Program-made: the position numbers and the translations under genes
Shown here: positions 27,622 through 36,000 of the stretch, piece after piece
How the letters are laid out: every line of letters starts with the position of its first letter
Position numbering within the stretch: the stretch's first letter is position 1
Source of the DNA: Myxococcales bacterium
GTDB taxonomy: Bacteria > Myxococcota_A > Polyangia > Palsa-1104
Length of the DNA stretch: 64,000 nucleotides
Reading direction: 5' to 3'
Assembly (NCBI GenBank): GCA_003170275.1
Contig: PNAM01000036.1
Coordinates: forward strand, 159,895 to 223,894
Notes under the pieces: model-generated
The model's database searches: none
Told to the model about the DNA's origin: nothing
Seen by the model: only the letters and a program-made list of their open reading frames with translations

Positions 27622-28835
27622 GCACGCGTTGCGCGATGATCGTCCTCGCCGTTGGGTTGCCGGCGTGGTCGGCGGTGGCGTGGGGCGCGGGCTCCGAGCT
27701 GGCCGAGCAGAGCGCGCTCGCCGCGGGCACCGGCGGCGCGGGCGTGGCGCGCGACGGCGATCCGGGCGCGGTCTGGTACAACCCGGCGGCGATCGCCGAC
27801 GACGGCGGATTTCGTGGCGGCGTGTCGCTGTTCCTCGCGGTGCCGCAGATCACCGCCAACTCGACCAACGCGGCGTTCGCGCCGCAGAAGGCCACCACCA
27901 ACGAGCTGGGCGTCGCCACGCCGTTCGCCGCGCACCTGGCGTGGGCCGGCGGGCGCTACGGCGTCGGGCTGTACGTCGGCACCTCGCACGGCGCGACCGT
28001 CACCTGGCCGGCCGGGTGGTGGGGGCGCTACGACGCGACCGCCACCAGCCTCTTGGTGCTGCGCACCGCGCCGTCGTTCGCCGTGCGCGTCAAGAACGTG
28101 CGCCTCGGCATCGGCGTACACGTCGACTACGCGAACCTCGACCTCCAGCGCGATCTCGACTTCGTCGACACCTCGGGCTCCTCGCACCTGCAGCTCTCGG
28201 GCGCGAGCGCGGGCGCCGATGCCTCGATCTATTGGGCAGCCACGCCGATGCTCTCGTTCGGCGCGACCTATCAGAGCCGCACCGTGCTGCACCTCGACGG
28301 CGCCGCCAACTTCAACGTGCCTGCTTCGTTCTCCGGCCGCGCCGCCGACCAGCGCATCTCCTCGGACATGACGCTGCCCGATCGGCTGGCGATCGGCACC
28401 GCGTGGTACCGCGGCCGGATGGCGCTGTTCGTCGACGCTACGTTGACGCTGTGGTCGGTGAACGACCAGCAGACCATCCACTTCGCGGCCGGCATGCCCG
28501 ACGTGAAGCAGGTGCAGAACTGGCACGAGAGCTTCTCCTTGCGCGCCGGGCTCGACGGGGTGGTCTCGGGCCGGATGTCGCTGCGCGCGGGCGTCTATTA
28601 CGATCACATGGCGGCGCCTTCCGAGACGCTCTCGGCCTCGTCGCCCGACACGGCGAAGGTCGGCCTCACGGTCGGCGGGACGTTGCGCTTGCCGCGCGGC
28701 GTGTGCATCGACGGGTTCGCCGGGGTGGCCATCCTGGTGCCGCGCGAATCGACCGGCGCCGACGCGATTCCGGCGACCTATTCGGGCTACGTGCTATACT
28801 CGGGTCTGGCCGTCCGTGCTGGACATCAGCGATAA
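27618..28835 (+). CDS. OmpP1/FadL-family outer-membrane porin
   Basis: A 405-residue outer-membrane barrel. The signal peptide ends near AVAWGAG, and the FadL-type hatch follows (QSALAAGTGGAGVARDGDPGAVWYNPAAI). The pattern of amphipathic strands continues to the end (YVLYSGLAVRAG). FadL proteins carry long-chain fatty acids and other hydrophobic compounds across the outer membrane. The ATG at 27618 overlaps the TGA of the lipase gene (ATGA), so translation is coupled. Together they look like a unit that releases fatty acids by hydrolysis and then takes them up. Confidence 0.9.
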   Translation: MSTRCAMIVLAVGLPAWSAVAWGAGSELAEQSALAAGTGGAGVARDGDPGAVWYNPAAIADDGGFRGGVSLFLAVPQITANSTNAAFAPQKATTNELGVATPFAAHLAWAGGRYGVGLYVGTSHGATVTWPAGWWGRYDATATSLLVLRTAPSFAVRVKNVRLGIGVHVDYANLDLQRDLDFVDTSGSSHLQLSGASAGADASIYWAATPMLSFGATYQSRTVLHLDGAANFNVPASFSGRAADQRISSDMTLPDRLAIGTAWYRGRMALFVDATLTLWSVNDQQTIHFAAGMPDVKQVQNWHESFSLRAGLDGVVSGRMSLRAGVYYDHMAAPSETLSASSPDTAKVGLTVGGTLRLPRGVCIDGFAGVAILVPRESTGADAIPATYSGYVLYSGLAVRAGHQR

Positions 28836-28846
28836 AATACCGAAAT

Positions 28847-28913
28847 TGCTACCTATTTCTGGGTGGCAAAAGGCTACCGAAAGGGTCTTGCGCTCGGGTA
28901 GCAAAATGCTACC
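28847..28913 (+). promoter_or_regulatory. Operator cluster upstream of the ParD-like/zeta pair
   Basis: The AT-richer gap before the antitoxin gene holds repeated half-sites of TGCTACC or its complement: 28847-28853, a diverged copy at 28862-28868 (GGTGGCA), GGCTACC at 28872-28878, and a perfect inverted repeat GGTAGCA-AAA-TGCTACC at 28897-28913. The perfect palindrome ends 10 bp before the ATG at 28923 and would cover the translation start region or the promoter. Autorepression by the antitoxin is the likely role. Confidence 0.6.
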
Positions 28914-28922
28914 TTCTAGAGT

Positions 28923-29294
28923 ATGGGACAGCCGGTAAAGCTTTCGGAGATGCTGGTCCTGGACGCTCGCCTGGCAAGCGAGGCCTCGGAGCGCTCGATC
29001 GCCAGCCAGATCGAATTCTGGGCGCGCATCGGCCGGGCCATGGAGCCGCTGCTACTCACCGATGCGATCTTGCGGCTCAAGCGGCGCGGCGACGATCAGC
29101 CGCTGTCGAAGTGCCTCGAGTCGGTCGACAGCGACGAGGGCCGGCAGCGCACGGCGGCCTACGTGGCGTCGCGCCCGTTCCCCCACTTCGAGGCGGCGGA
29201 GCGTCCGGGCTTCCTGATCAAGACCGATGAAGACGGAACCCGCACGGTGGGTCGTTTCGTGAACCGTCAGTTCCAGCCCGCCTCACGAAAGTGA
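28923..29294 (+). CDS. ParD-like antitoxin
   Basis: A 123-residue protein whose N-terminal two-thirds fits the ParD_like antitoxin family (RSIASQIEFWARIGRAMEP is the family core). The C-terminal segment (GFLIKTDEDGTRTVGRF) probably binds the partner toxin. The TGA overlaps the GTG of the next gene (GTGA), and the operator palindromes upstream fit autoregulation. It is longer than plain ParD, as expected for the family that pairs with zeta-type kinases. Confidence 0.8.
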   Translation: MGQPVKLSEMLVLDARLASEASERSIASQIEFWARIGRAMEPLLLTDAILRLKRRGDDQPLSKCLESVDSDEGRQRTAAYVASRPFPHFEAAERPGFLIKTDEDGTRTVGRFVNRQFQPASRK

Positions 29295-29884
29295 CGCCGC
29301 TGTTCGACGCGCGCCCGATCGTGGTGGCGCTGGCAGGGCCGAACGGCGCCGGCAAGTCGACCTTCTATCACGCGCACCTCGCGCCGGCCGCGCTGCGGTT
29401 CGTCAACACCGACGAGCTGGCGCGCCACCTGGGCGTGGACTCCTACGAAGCGGCGCGCATCGCGCACCAGGTGCGCAAGACGCTCGTCGAGCAGCGGGTG
29501 AGCTTCGTGTTCGAGACCGTGCTGTCCGATCCGGTCGGCGACAAGGTGGCGTTCCTGTGCGAGGCGAGCGAGCTGGGCTACACCGTCGTGATGTGCTTCA
29601 TCGGCGTGGACAGCGTCGAGGTCTCCGAGGAGCGCGTGGCGATGCGCGTGATGCAGGGCGGCCACGACGTGCCCAGCGACAAGCTGTCGGGGCGGTTTCC
29701 GCGCACGCTGGAGAACCTGGCGCGGGCGATTCGCCTCCTGCCGCACGTGTTGGTGTTCGACAACAGCGATCTGGCGCAACCGTTTCGCAAGGTCGCAGAG
29801 TTCCACGACGGTGCGCTGGCTGCCGAGGGTGGGTTCAGGCCGGCGTGGTTCGATCAGGGCGTGCTGGCGGCGCACGCCATCTGA
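29291..29884 (+). CDS. Zeta-toxin-family P-loop kinase
   Basis: A 197-residue cytosolic P-loop kinase of the zeta/AAA_33 type. The Walker A motif AGPNGAGKSTF covers residues 15-25, and FVNTDELAR and FVFETVLSD follow where zeta toxins bind the sugar substrate (UDP-N-acetylglucosamine or a related nucleotide). It would phosphorylate a cell-wall precursor when not held by its antitoxin. The start is GTG 29291, overlapping the stop of the ParD-like gene. The last 31 bp overlap the convergent lipoprotein gene. Confidence 0.83.
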   Translation: MTPLFDARPIVVALAGPNGAGKSTFYHAHLAPAALRFVNTDELARHLGVDSYEAARIAHQVRKTLVEQRVSFVFETVLSDPVGDKVAFLCEASELGYTVVMCFIGVDSVEVSEERVAMRVMQGGHDVPSDKLSGRFPRTLENLARAIRLLPHVLVFDNSDLAQPFRKVAEFHDGALAAEGGFRPAWFDQGVLAAHAI

Positions 29885-30387
29885 GCGTTGGCGCACGCGC
29901 CCGAGGTGTTCTGCGAGCTCGAGACGCAGTTGTTGCACTTGGTCGAGCTCGCGTTGTAGCAGGCGTCGGTCGACTTGGTGCCGGGGCAGGCGTTGTCGAT
30001 GCAGGTGAGCAGCGACTGGAAGAGCTGATCGCCGTTCGTAGTGGTGTTCGCGGTGCACCCGTCGATGCAGGCTTGCGCCGTCGCGCCGGTCGGGCAGCCG
30101 TTCGCGCACATGATCTCGCCGAGGCATCCGGTCATCCCGTTGGCCGGAGGACCGGACAGATCGGCCGGTACGACCACCGGACCGGCATCGATGGGACCCG
30201 ATGCGAGATCGTCGGTGGAACCGCCGCCGCCAACGCCGCCCGCATCCGGATACTCGAGGTGGCCGTCGAAGTCGTGGTTGATCTCACCGGGCGGATCCTG
30301 GTGCGTTCCTCCCAGCATGGGCCCGCCGCTTCCAGCGCATCCGGCCAGCAGCACAGTCGAGAGCACGGTCAACAGCGACGGTTTCAC
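29854..30387 (-). CDS. Cysteine-rich lipoprotein
   Basis: About 177 residues. From GTG 30387 it gives a compact signal peptide KPSLLTVLSTVLLAGC (C17 as lipid site). A Gly/Asp linker (residues about 25-70) leads to a domain with twelve cysteines (CLGEIMCANGC, ACIDGC, TCIDNAC, KCNNCV, ACANAQMACA). This pattern occurs in Myxococcota envelope lipoproteins. I do not recognise a function. Longer in-frame starts add a basic, non-hydrophobic leader, so GTG 30387 is preferred, but the ribosome site is weak. Confidence 0.65.
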   Translation of the reverse strand: MKPSLLTVLSTVLLAGCAGSGGPMLGGTHQDPPGEINHDFDGHLEYPDAGGVGGGGSTDDLASGPIDAGPVVVPADLSGPPANGMTGCLGEIMCANGCPTGATAQACIDGCTANTTTNGDQLFQSLLTCIDNACPGTKSTDACYNASSTKCNNCVSSSQNTSGACANAQMACAASTP

Positions 30388-30589
30388 GGCACCCGCCGTC
30401 AGCAAAAAGCGATCCAGCGCCGGCCTCCCACGACCACGCACACTTACTGGAGCCGGCGCGCGCGCGCCGTGAGTCATCTCACCCCGCGGCGTAGCGAATC
30501 GCCATGGAGCCCGCGACCCCGTGCCGCTGCGGACGACCGTATGCACTCGCGCGATTGACATCCCTTCTCCGACGGGTGAACGTCACGGC

Positions 30590-31708
30590 GTGCTTGCGCT
30601 GATCACGGGCGCCTCCGGCTTCCTCGGGCGCGAGGTTGTCGCGGCGCTGACCGCGGCCGAACCGCAGCTTCACCTCGTGGCGCTCCTGCGCGCGCGCGAC
30701 GCGACCGAGCTGGCCGCGCGCCTGGCGAAGCTGGTGGAGCCGTTGCCCGAGCGCGCGCGATCGCGCGTCACTGCCGTGCGGGGCGACGTCGCCGAGCCGC
30801 ACCTGGGCATGTCCGCGTCCGAGCTGACCGGGCTGGCCGCGCGCGTCGATCGCGCGTTGCACGTCGCCGCCACCACCAGCTTCGATCATCCGCTGGAAGA
30901 GGCGCGTCGCATCAACGTCGGCGGCACGCGCGGCGTGCTGGAATTCTGCCGGGCAGTCCGTGCGCGCGGCGGCTCGGGGCGGCTCGACTACGTGGGCACC
31001 GCCTACGTCGCCGGCGATCGCACCGACGTGGCGCGCGAGGACGAGCTGGAGACGGGGCAGGGATTTCGCAACACCTACGAGCGCTCCAAGCTCGAGGCCG
31101 AGCGCCTGGTGCGCGACGCCGGGCGCGAGCTGCCGGTGGTGATCATGCGCCCGTCGATCATCGTCGGCGATTCGCGCACCGGCCAGACCACCAGCTACAA
31201 GACGATCTATTGGCCGATGAAGGTGCTGGTGCGGTTCTACGGCCTGTGGCGGCCGGTGGTGCCGCGCCTGGTGCGGCTGCCGGTGAGCCCCGGCTGTCAT
31301 CTCGACGTGGTGCCGGTCGACTGGGTGGCCGGCGCGATCGCGAAGCTGTTCGCCAGCGAGCAGGCAAAAGGCGGCTGCTTTCACCTGGCGGCGGGTCCCC
31401 GGGCTCCTACCATCGAGCACCTGGTCAACGTGTGTTGCGATCATTTCGGCGTCGCGCGCCTGCGCTATCTCGATCCCGCGGGACCGATCCGTTTCGTCGG
31501 CCGCGCGATGCGTCCGATCCTGCGTGCGGTCGCGCCGCGCCTCGAGCGCAACGGCGAGCTGATGCTCGCGTACACGCGCCAGAATCCGCGCTTCGACGTG
31601 TCGCAGGCGACGGCCGCCGGGCTGATCGCCCCCGACGTCGACGAATATTTTCGACGCCTGGTCGCGTTCGCGTTCGCGGAGGATTTCGGCCGAGACAACA
31701 CGAGATGA
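30590..31708 (+). CDS. Extended SDR (NAD-dependent epimerase or acyl reductase-like)
   Basis: A 372-residue Rossmann-fold enzyme. The dinucleotide motif is LITGASGFLG at residues 4-13, and the catalytic Tyr/Lys pair is in YERSKLEAERL. The pattern RPSIIVGDSRTG and the overall order resemble the thioester-reductase / male-sterility group (NAD_binding_4), which reduces acyl thioesters or acts on lipids. No adenylation or carrier domain is attached. The start is uncertain: GTG 30590 places the Rossmann motif at the usual distance, while GTG 30521 adds 23 polar residues. The gene is divergent from the cysteine-rich lipoprotein gene. Confidence 0.82.
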   Translation: MLALITGASGFLGREVVAALTAAEPQLHLVALLRARDATELAARLAKLVEPLPERARSRVTAVRGDVAEPHLGMSASELTGLAARVDRALHVAATTSFDHPLEEARRINVGGTRGVLEFCRAVRARGGSGRLDYVGTAYVAGDRTDVAREDELETGQGFRNTYERSKLEAERLVRDAGRELPVVIMRPSIIVGDSRTGQTTSYKTIYWPMKVLVRFYGLWRPVVPRLVRLPVSPGCHLDVVPVDWVAGAIAKLFASEQAKGGCFHLAAGPRAPTIEHLVNVCCDHFGVARLRYLDPAGPIRFVGRAMRPILRAVAPRLERNGELMLAYTRQNPRFDVSQATAAGLIAPDVDEYFRRLVAFAFAEDFGRDNTR

Positions 31709-31721
31709 CGGCTCGAGCGTT

Positions 31722-32372
31722 CTAAAACCGCAGCGACGCCAGCACGCGTTCGAACAGCGATTGTTGGTCGATGAACTGCGGGGGGAGGCGGTAGACCGCG
31801 GTTAGGGTTTTTCCGCCGAGCGTGAACAGGTAGCCGTGCACCAGCTCGACGATGTCGGGCATCGCGTGATGCACGCCGTCGAGGGTGGTCGCGTGGCCGG
31901 CGGTGCGGCGCACGATCGCGCACAGCTCCTCGACGGGCTTGCCTCCGAGCTTCGCTGCGCGCACCTCGATCTGCGGGCGCGTGGTGCCCATGAAGTCGCT
32001 GATGATCGCCTTGATGCGCGTCTCGAGCTCGGCGCGGCTCTGCCAGCGGAGCTGCAGCGTGGGCTCCCAGCCGGTAAACGCATCGCCTTCGACGGCGACC
32101 GGGCCGAGCTGCGCGAGCGTGCCGTCGATGCGCGCGCCGAGCCACTTGTCGGGCAGCTCGACCTGGACCTTGGCCGGCGCGAGGTCGAACGGGACGATCT
32201 TTCCGGGCGCGGGCAGGGCTGACGCCGGCGCCGCGCGGCTGGCCTCTTTCAGATAGCGCGCGAGGCACCAACCGGGCGCGGTGGCGGCGCCCCTGGTCAC
32301 GCTCGCGTCGGCGTGCACGACCGCGGACATCCACAGCACCAGCCCGAAGGCCGCCCAACGAACCCTGCGCAT
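31722..32372 (-). CDS. Exported protein of unknown function
   Basis: A 216-residue secreted protein. ATG 32372 gives a signal peptide (MRRVRWAAFGLVLWMSAVVHADA). The mature part is a single alpha/beta domain (FDLAPAKVQVELPDKWLG; YLFTLGGKTLTAVYRLP; ending LFERVLASLRF). It may resemble PsbP/DUF1795-like periplasmic proteins in style, but I cannot name a family. It is 20 bp downstream of the small membrane-protein gene on the same strand, so it may be the last gene of that operon. It is convergent with the SDR gene. Confidence 0.65.
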   Translation of the reverse strand: MRRVRWAAFGLVLWMSAVVHADASVTRGAATAPGWCLARYLKEASRAAPASALPAPGKIVPFDLAPAKVQVELPDKWLGARIDGTLAQLGPVAVEGDAFTGWEPTLQLRWQSRAELETRIKAIISDFMGTTRPQIEVRAAKLGGKPVEELCAIVRRTAGHATTLDGVHHAMPDIVELVHGYLFTLGGKTLTAVYRLPPQFIDQQSLFERVLASLRF

Positions 32373-32391
32373 CTCCCGAGTGTACTGCGGC

Positions 32392-32592
32392 CTAGCGTCG
32401 CTTGCCCAGCCAGGCGCCGAGGAGCAGTCCACCGACGAGGAACTGCCACGGATAGCGCGCGACGTAGTGCCCGAGACTGGCGCGCGCTTCGGCGGCCCCG
32501 ATCAGATCCTTCACCGCCCGCTCGAGCTGCTCTTCGCGGCGGCCGATGGCCAACCGGAGAAGGTCCTCTTCGCTCGACGAGGCGGTGTTCAT
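32392..32592 (-). CDS. Small YqjD/ElaB-like membrane protein
   Basis: A 66-residue protein: a charged helical N-terminal part (SSSEEDLLRLAIGRREEQLERAVKDLIG) and a C-terminal transmembrane segment (YPWQFLVGGLLLGAWLG). The layout resembles C-tail-anchored DUF883 (YqjD/ElaB) proteins, some of which bind ribosomes in stationary phase. The ATG at 32592 overlaps the stop of the preceding holin-like gene by 4 bp, so the two are translationally coupled. Confidence 0.7.
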   Translation of the reverse strand: MNTASSSEEDLLRLAIGRREEQLERAVKDLIGAAEARASLGHYVARYPWQFLVGGLLLGAWLGKRR

Positions 32593-32972
32593 GCGCTGGT
32601 CTCTTCCGGCGCCGGCGGTTTCTGACGGGACGCCAGCCAGATCAGGACGCCGCCGATCGACAAGTTCAGCCCCGCCTCGATCACCAGCCGCCAGGCCATC
32701 GGGAGCGCGCTCGCCGCCAGGCTCACCAATCCCCACGAGAGCACGAACCAGCCGGCCACCAGCAGGATGCCGCCGGCCAGCGCCAGCACCAGGTTGCGCA
32801 TCAGCTGCCGGGCGATCCCGACCAGCTCGACGCGTGCGAAGCCGATCAGCTCCAGCTTGGCGAGCTCGATCCGCTCGAGCACCAGGCGCTGCCCGGTGTC
32901 GTAGACGTTCACCAGCGCGCTCCACACCGACTCGGGCGCGACCGGAAGCCCGTTGCGCTTCGATAGCTGCAT
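32589..32972 (-). CDS. Holin-X/YqjE-like membrane protein
   Basis: A 127-residue protein with an amphipathic N-terminal helix (YDTGQRLVLERIELAKLELIGFARVELVGIARQL) and two transmembrane helices (NLVLALAGGILLVAGWFVLSWG; LSIGGVLIWLA). This resembles the PF07332/YqjE-type small membrane family, often next to YqjD-like proteins, as here. Role unknown; envelope stress or membrane structure are the usual guesses. It begins 45 bp downstream of the tamB end on the same strand and may be read through from that operon. Confidence 0.65.
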   Translation of the reverse strand: MQLSKRNGLPVAPESVWSALVNVYDTGQRLVLERIELAKLELIGFARVELVGIARQLMRNLVLALAGGILLVAGWFVLSWGLVSLAASALPMAWRLVIEAGLNLSIGGVLIWLASRQKPPAPEETSA

Positions 32973-33016
32973 CTCGCTTGGTAACTACGCGCGCTTCGCT
33001 CGCTGACAAGGGCCGA

Positions 33017-36000
33017 TCAATATCGATACGTCCAATACAGATAGACTCCCGCCACGCCCGCGTCGCCGACCGCCGTGTCCAGCTCGCCGCCGTGCGGCAA
33101 GCGCACCTTGATCTGCGACTCGTTGGCGTTGGCGGCGCTGCGGCCGATCGACGCGCCGAACTGATGCTCGTAGCTGATGTACACGCGGTCCGACACGTAG
33201 CGGCCGACCTCGAGCGGGGAGAGCGCGAAGCGGGCCTGGCTCTGGTTGTCGACCGGCTCGAAGGTCTCGGTCGGCAGGATCGCCGCCATCTGCTCCTTGA
33301 TCTTGTGCAGGATCACGTTCGACAGGATGCCGCCGATCTGCCGGTTCAGCTCGTGGAACGAGATCACCGAGCCATCGGAGGTCCTGCGCGTCGAGCCGGC
33401 CAGCACCAGGCCGACCAGCGTCGCCTGATCGTAGACCGGCGGGTCGACGGTGAGCGCCACCTGCGGATTCAGCGCGGTGCCCGATACGGTGACGGTCAGC
33501 GTCGCCCCGCCCGAGCTGCGCGTGGCGCGCAGGTGCAGCGTGGGATCGTCGGCGGGGCCGTTGAATCGGAGCTCCGCGGCTTCGAGGCGATAGGGGCGGC
33601 CGAACAGCTCGACCGTTCCGTTGGTGCCCTGGACGACGCCGGTGGCGGTGGTCTTGCCCGGCGCGACGGTGAGCGCGAGATCGGTCGCGAGCTCGAGGTT
33701 CACCTCGTGACCGCTCACCTGCAGCGGGCCGACGATGCGCGCCGCCACCCAGCGTCCCTTGCCGCTCTTGGGCTGCGCGATCCGCTCGGCGCGCCGATCG
33801 CCGAACCTCACGTCGGCCAGCTCGCCGAGCGGCTGCACCTGATCGGCGCCCGACAGATCGGGCAGGTTGATCGTGCCGCGGCGCAGATCGACGCGTCCGG
33901 TCCACTGCCCCGAGGCGCGATCGCCGACCAGGCCGAAGTCGGCGTCGAGCTTGGCGGCGAGCGATCCGTAGACCAGCGCGAACTTCTGCGCGTGCGCGTC
34001 GAGCTGGAGGCGGGTCGGCTGAACGCCGTCGACGCGCGCCTCGCCGGTGGCGTGCAGCGAGCCGTCGCCCGTCTTGACCTCGAGCGTGAGCGCGGCGCGG
34101 CCGTCGTTCATGCGAACATCGAGCGCGCCGTCGCGATAGTCCTCGGACTTGCCGCGCAGGCCGAGGTTGGCGCGGTGGATCGACAAGAAGCCTTGCGGCT
34201 TGGGTGCGTCCAGTGTGCCGCCGATGGTGAGCTGCGCGTCGAGTTGGCCGTCGAGCGAGCGGACCTCCTCGGACGCGCTGGCGAAGAAGCCGATGTCCAG
34301 GTGTTGCGCGCGCACCGCCATGGCGAACGGGTCCTCGTCGGTCCCGCGCGACCACGACGCGTCGCCGAGGAGCGTGCCGCCGCGCGCCTGGGCGGCCGCG
34401 CCGCGGATGCTGAAGCGACGATCGCGATAGCGCACCTCGGCGTGCGCGTGATCGAAGCGATCGCCGCCGAGCTCGAGATCGGCCGCGCTCAGATCGAGCA
34501 GCAGATCCGGATGCCCGAACGTGCCGCGCAGCGCGCCCTTGCCCCACACCGTGCCGGAGACGCGCGAGAGCCGCGGCTGCATGCCGCGCAGCGGCGACAG
34601 GGCGAACAGCGGCAGCGCGAGATCGCCGCGGATCGTGCCCTGCCTCCATTGCTCGCCGTCGAAGAGCTTCTTGGCGTCGAGATCGGCCTCGCCCTTGAAG
34701 GCGAGCAGCGGATGCTTTCGCAGCTCGAGCTTGCCGCTCAGCTGTGCGAGGTTGCGCTCGAAGGCGAGCTTGGCCTCGAGGTCGACCTGGTCGAGCACGC
34801 CCGGCTTGCTCAGGCCGGTCGCGCGCAGGCTGGCGTGCACCAACGGCGCGTCGAGCGTGCCGGTCATGCTCAGCGCGCCGTCGACCAGCCCCGCGGTGAA
34901 CGGCGTGGCGACCCCGATCACCTGCAGCGGCACGCTCGAGAGCTCCACGCCCTTGACCTCCGCGCTCGCGGTCAGCTGCGCGGTGTGCTGCAGCGCGCTC
35001 AGCGCCTCGCGCGGCCTGGCCAGCAGGCGCGCCAGGTCGACGGGCGTCTTGAGCTCGAGCTTGATGGTCCCCGAGTTGCGCTTGGGGTGGACGTGAAACA
35101 GGCTGGCGAGGAACGTCGTGGCGGCGAACGAGGTGACGCTATTGGCGCGCAACAGGGCGCCGTCGTAGGTGAGGTTGATGACCGTGTCGTTGTTGGACAG
35201 ATCGTCGAGGTTCCACGACGGCGCGTGCAGCTCGGCGTTGAAGATCGGATGGCGCGTGGTGCCCGAGGCGCGCACGCGCAGCGTGAAGAAGCCGCGCAGC
35301 CCGGCGATCGCCGGCGGCAGGCTGTCGCGGATCTTGAAGAACGGGATCGGGCGCGCCTCGAGCTCGAGCCGCAGCGGTTTGTCGTCGGCCTGCGCGAACG
35401 AGGTCGGCAGATCGAAGCGCGCGCCGATGCCCAGCCGGGTGCCGAGCTGGCGGGCCGACACCTCGCCGTCGACGCGGCCCTCGCCGTAGTGCGCGCGCAC
35501 GCGGTAGTCCACGTTCTCCGGGATCCCCTCGTCGATCTGCCGGCCGTGGCCGCGCAGCTCGAGATCGAGCAGCGGCGCCTGGCGCGTGCCGGAGGCGTGG
35601 ACGCGCACATTGAAGCGGGTGGTGGGCGGCTCTTTGTGACCGGGCGCGAGGAACGCACCCAGCTCGCGCAGATCGAGCTCGTGCGTGATCAGCGTGGCGT
35701 CCATCGGACCTGCGCGGAACGGCACGCGCCCGTTGAGCCAGATCTCCTCCTTGCCGGCGACCAGCTTGCAGTTGTCGATGGTGACCGCGCTGTCGAAGCG
35801 CAGCGCGCACGGCGATCCGGTCTGCCACACGTGATGGTTCGCCGAGAGCCGCAAGCGGTCGAGCGTGGCCTCGGCGCCGATCAGCTGGTCGCCGTTCCAC
35901 AGGGGCAGGCCGTGCGCCTCGATCGCGAGCCGGCCGGAGCCGGCGCCCCAGGCGTTGACGTGGAGCATCAGGCTGTCGCGTCCGCCCGAGGCTTCGAGCG

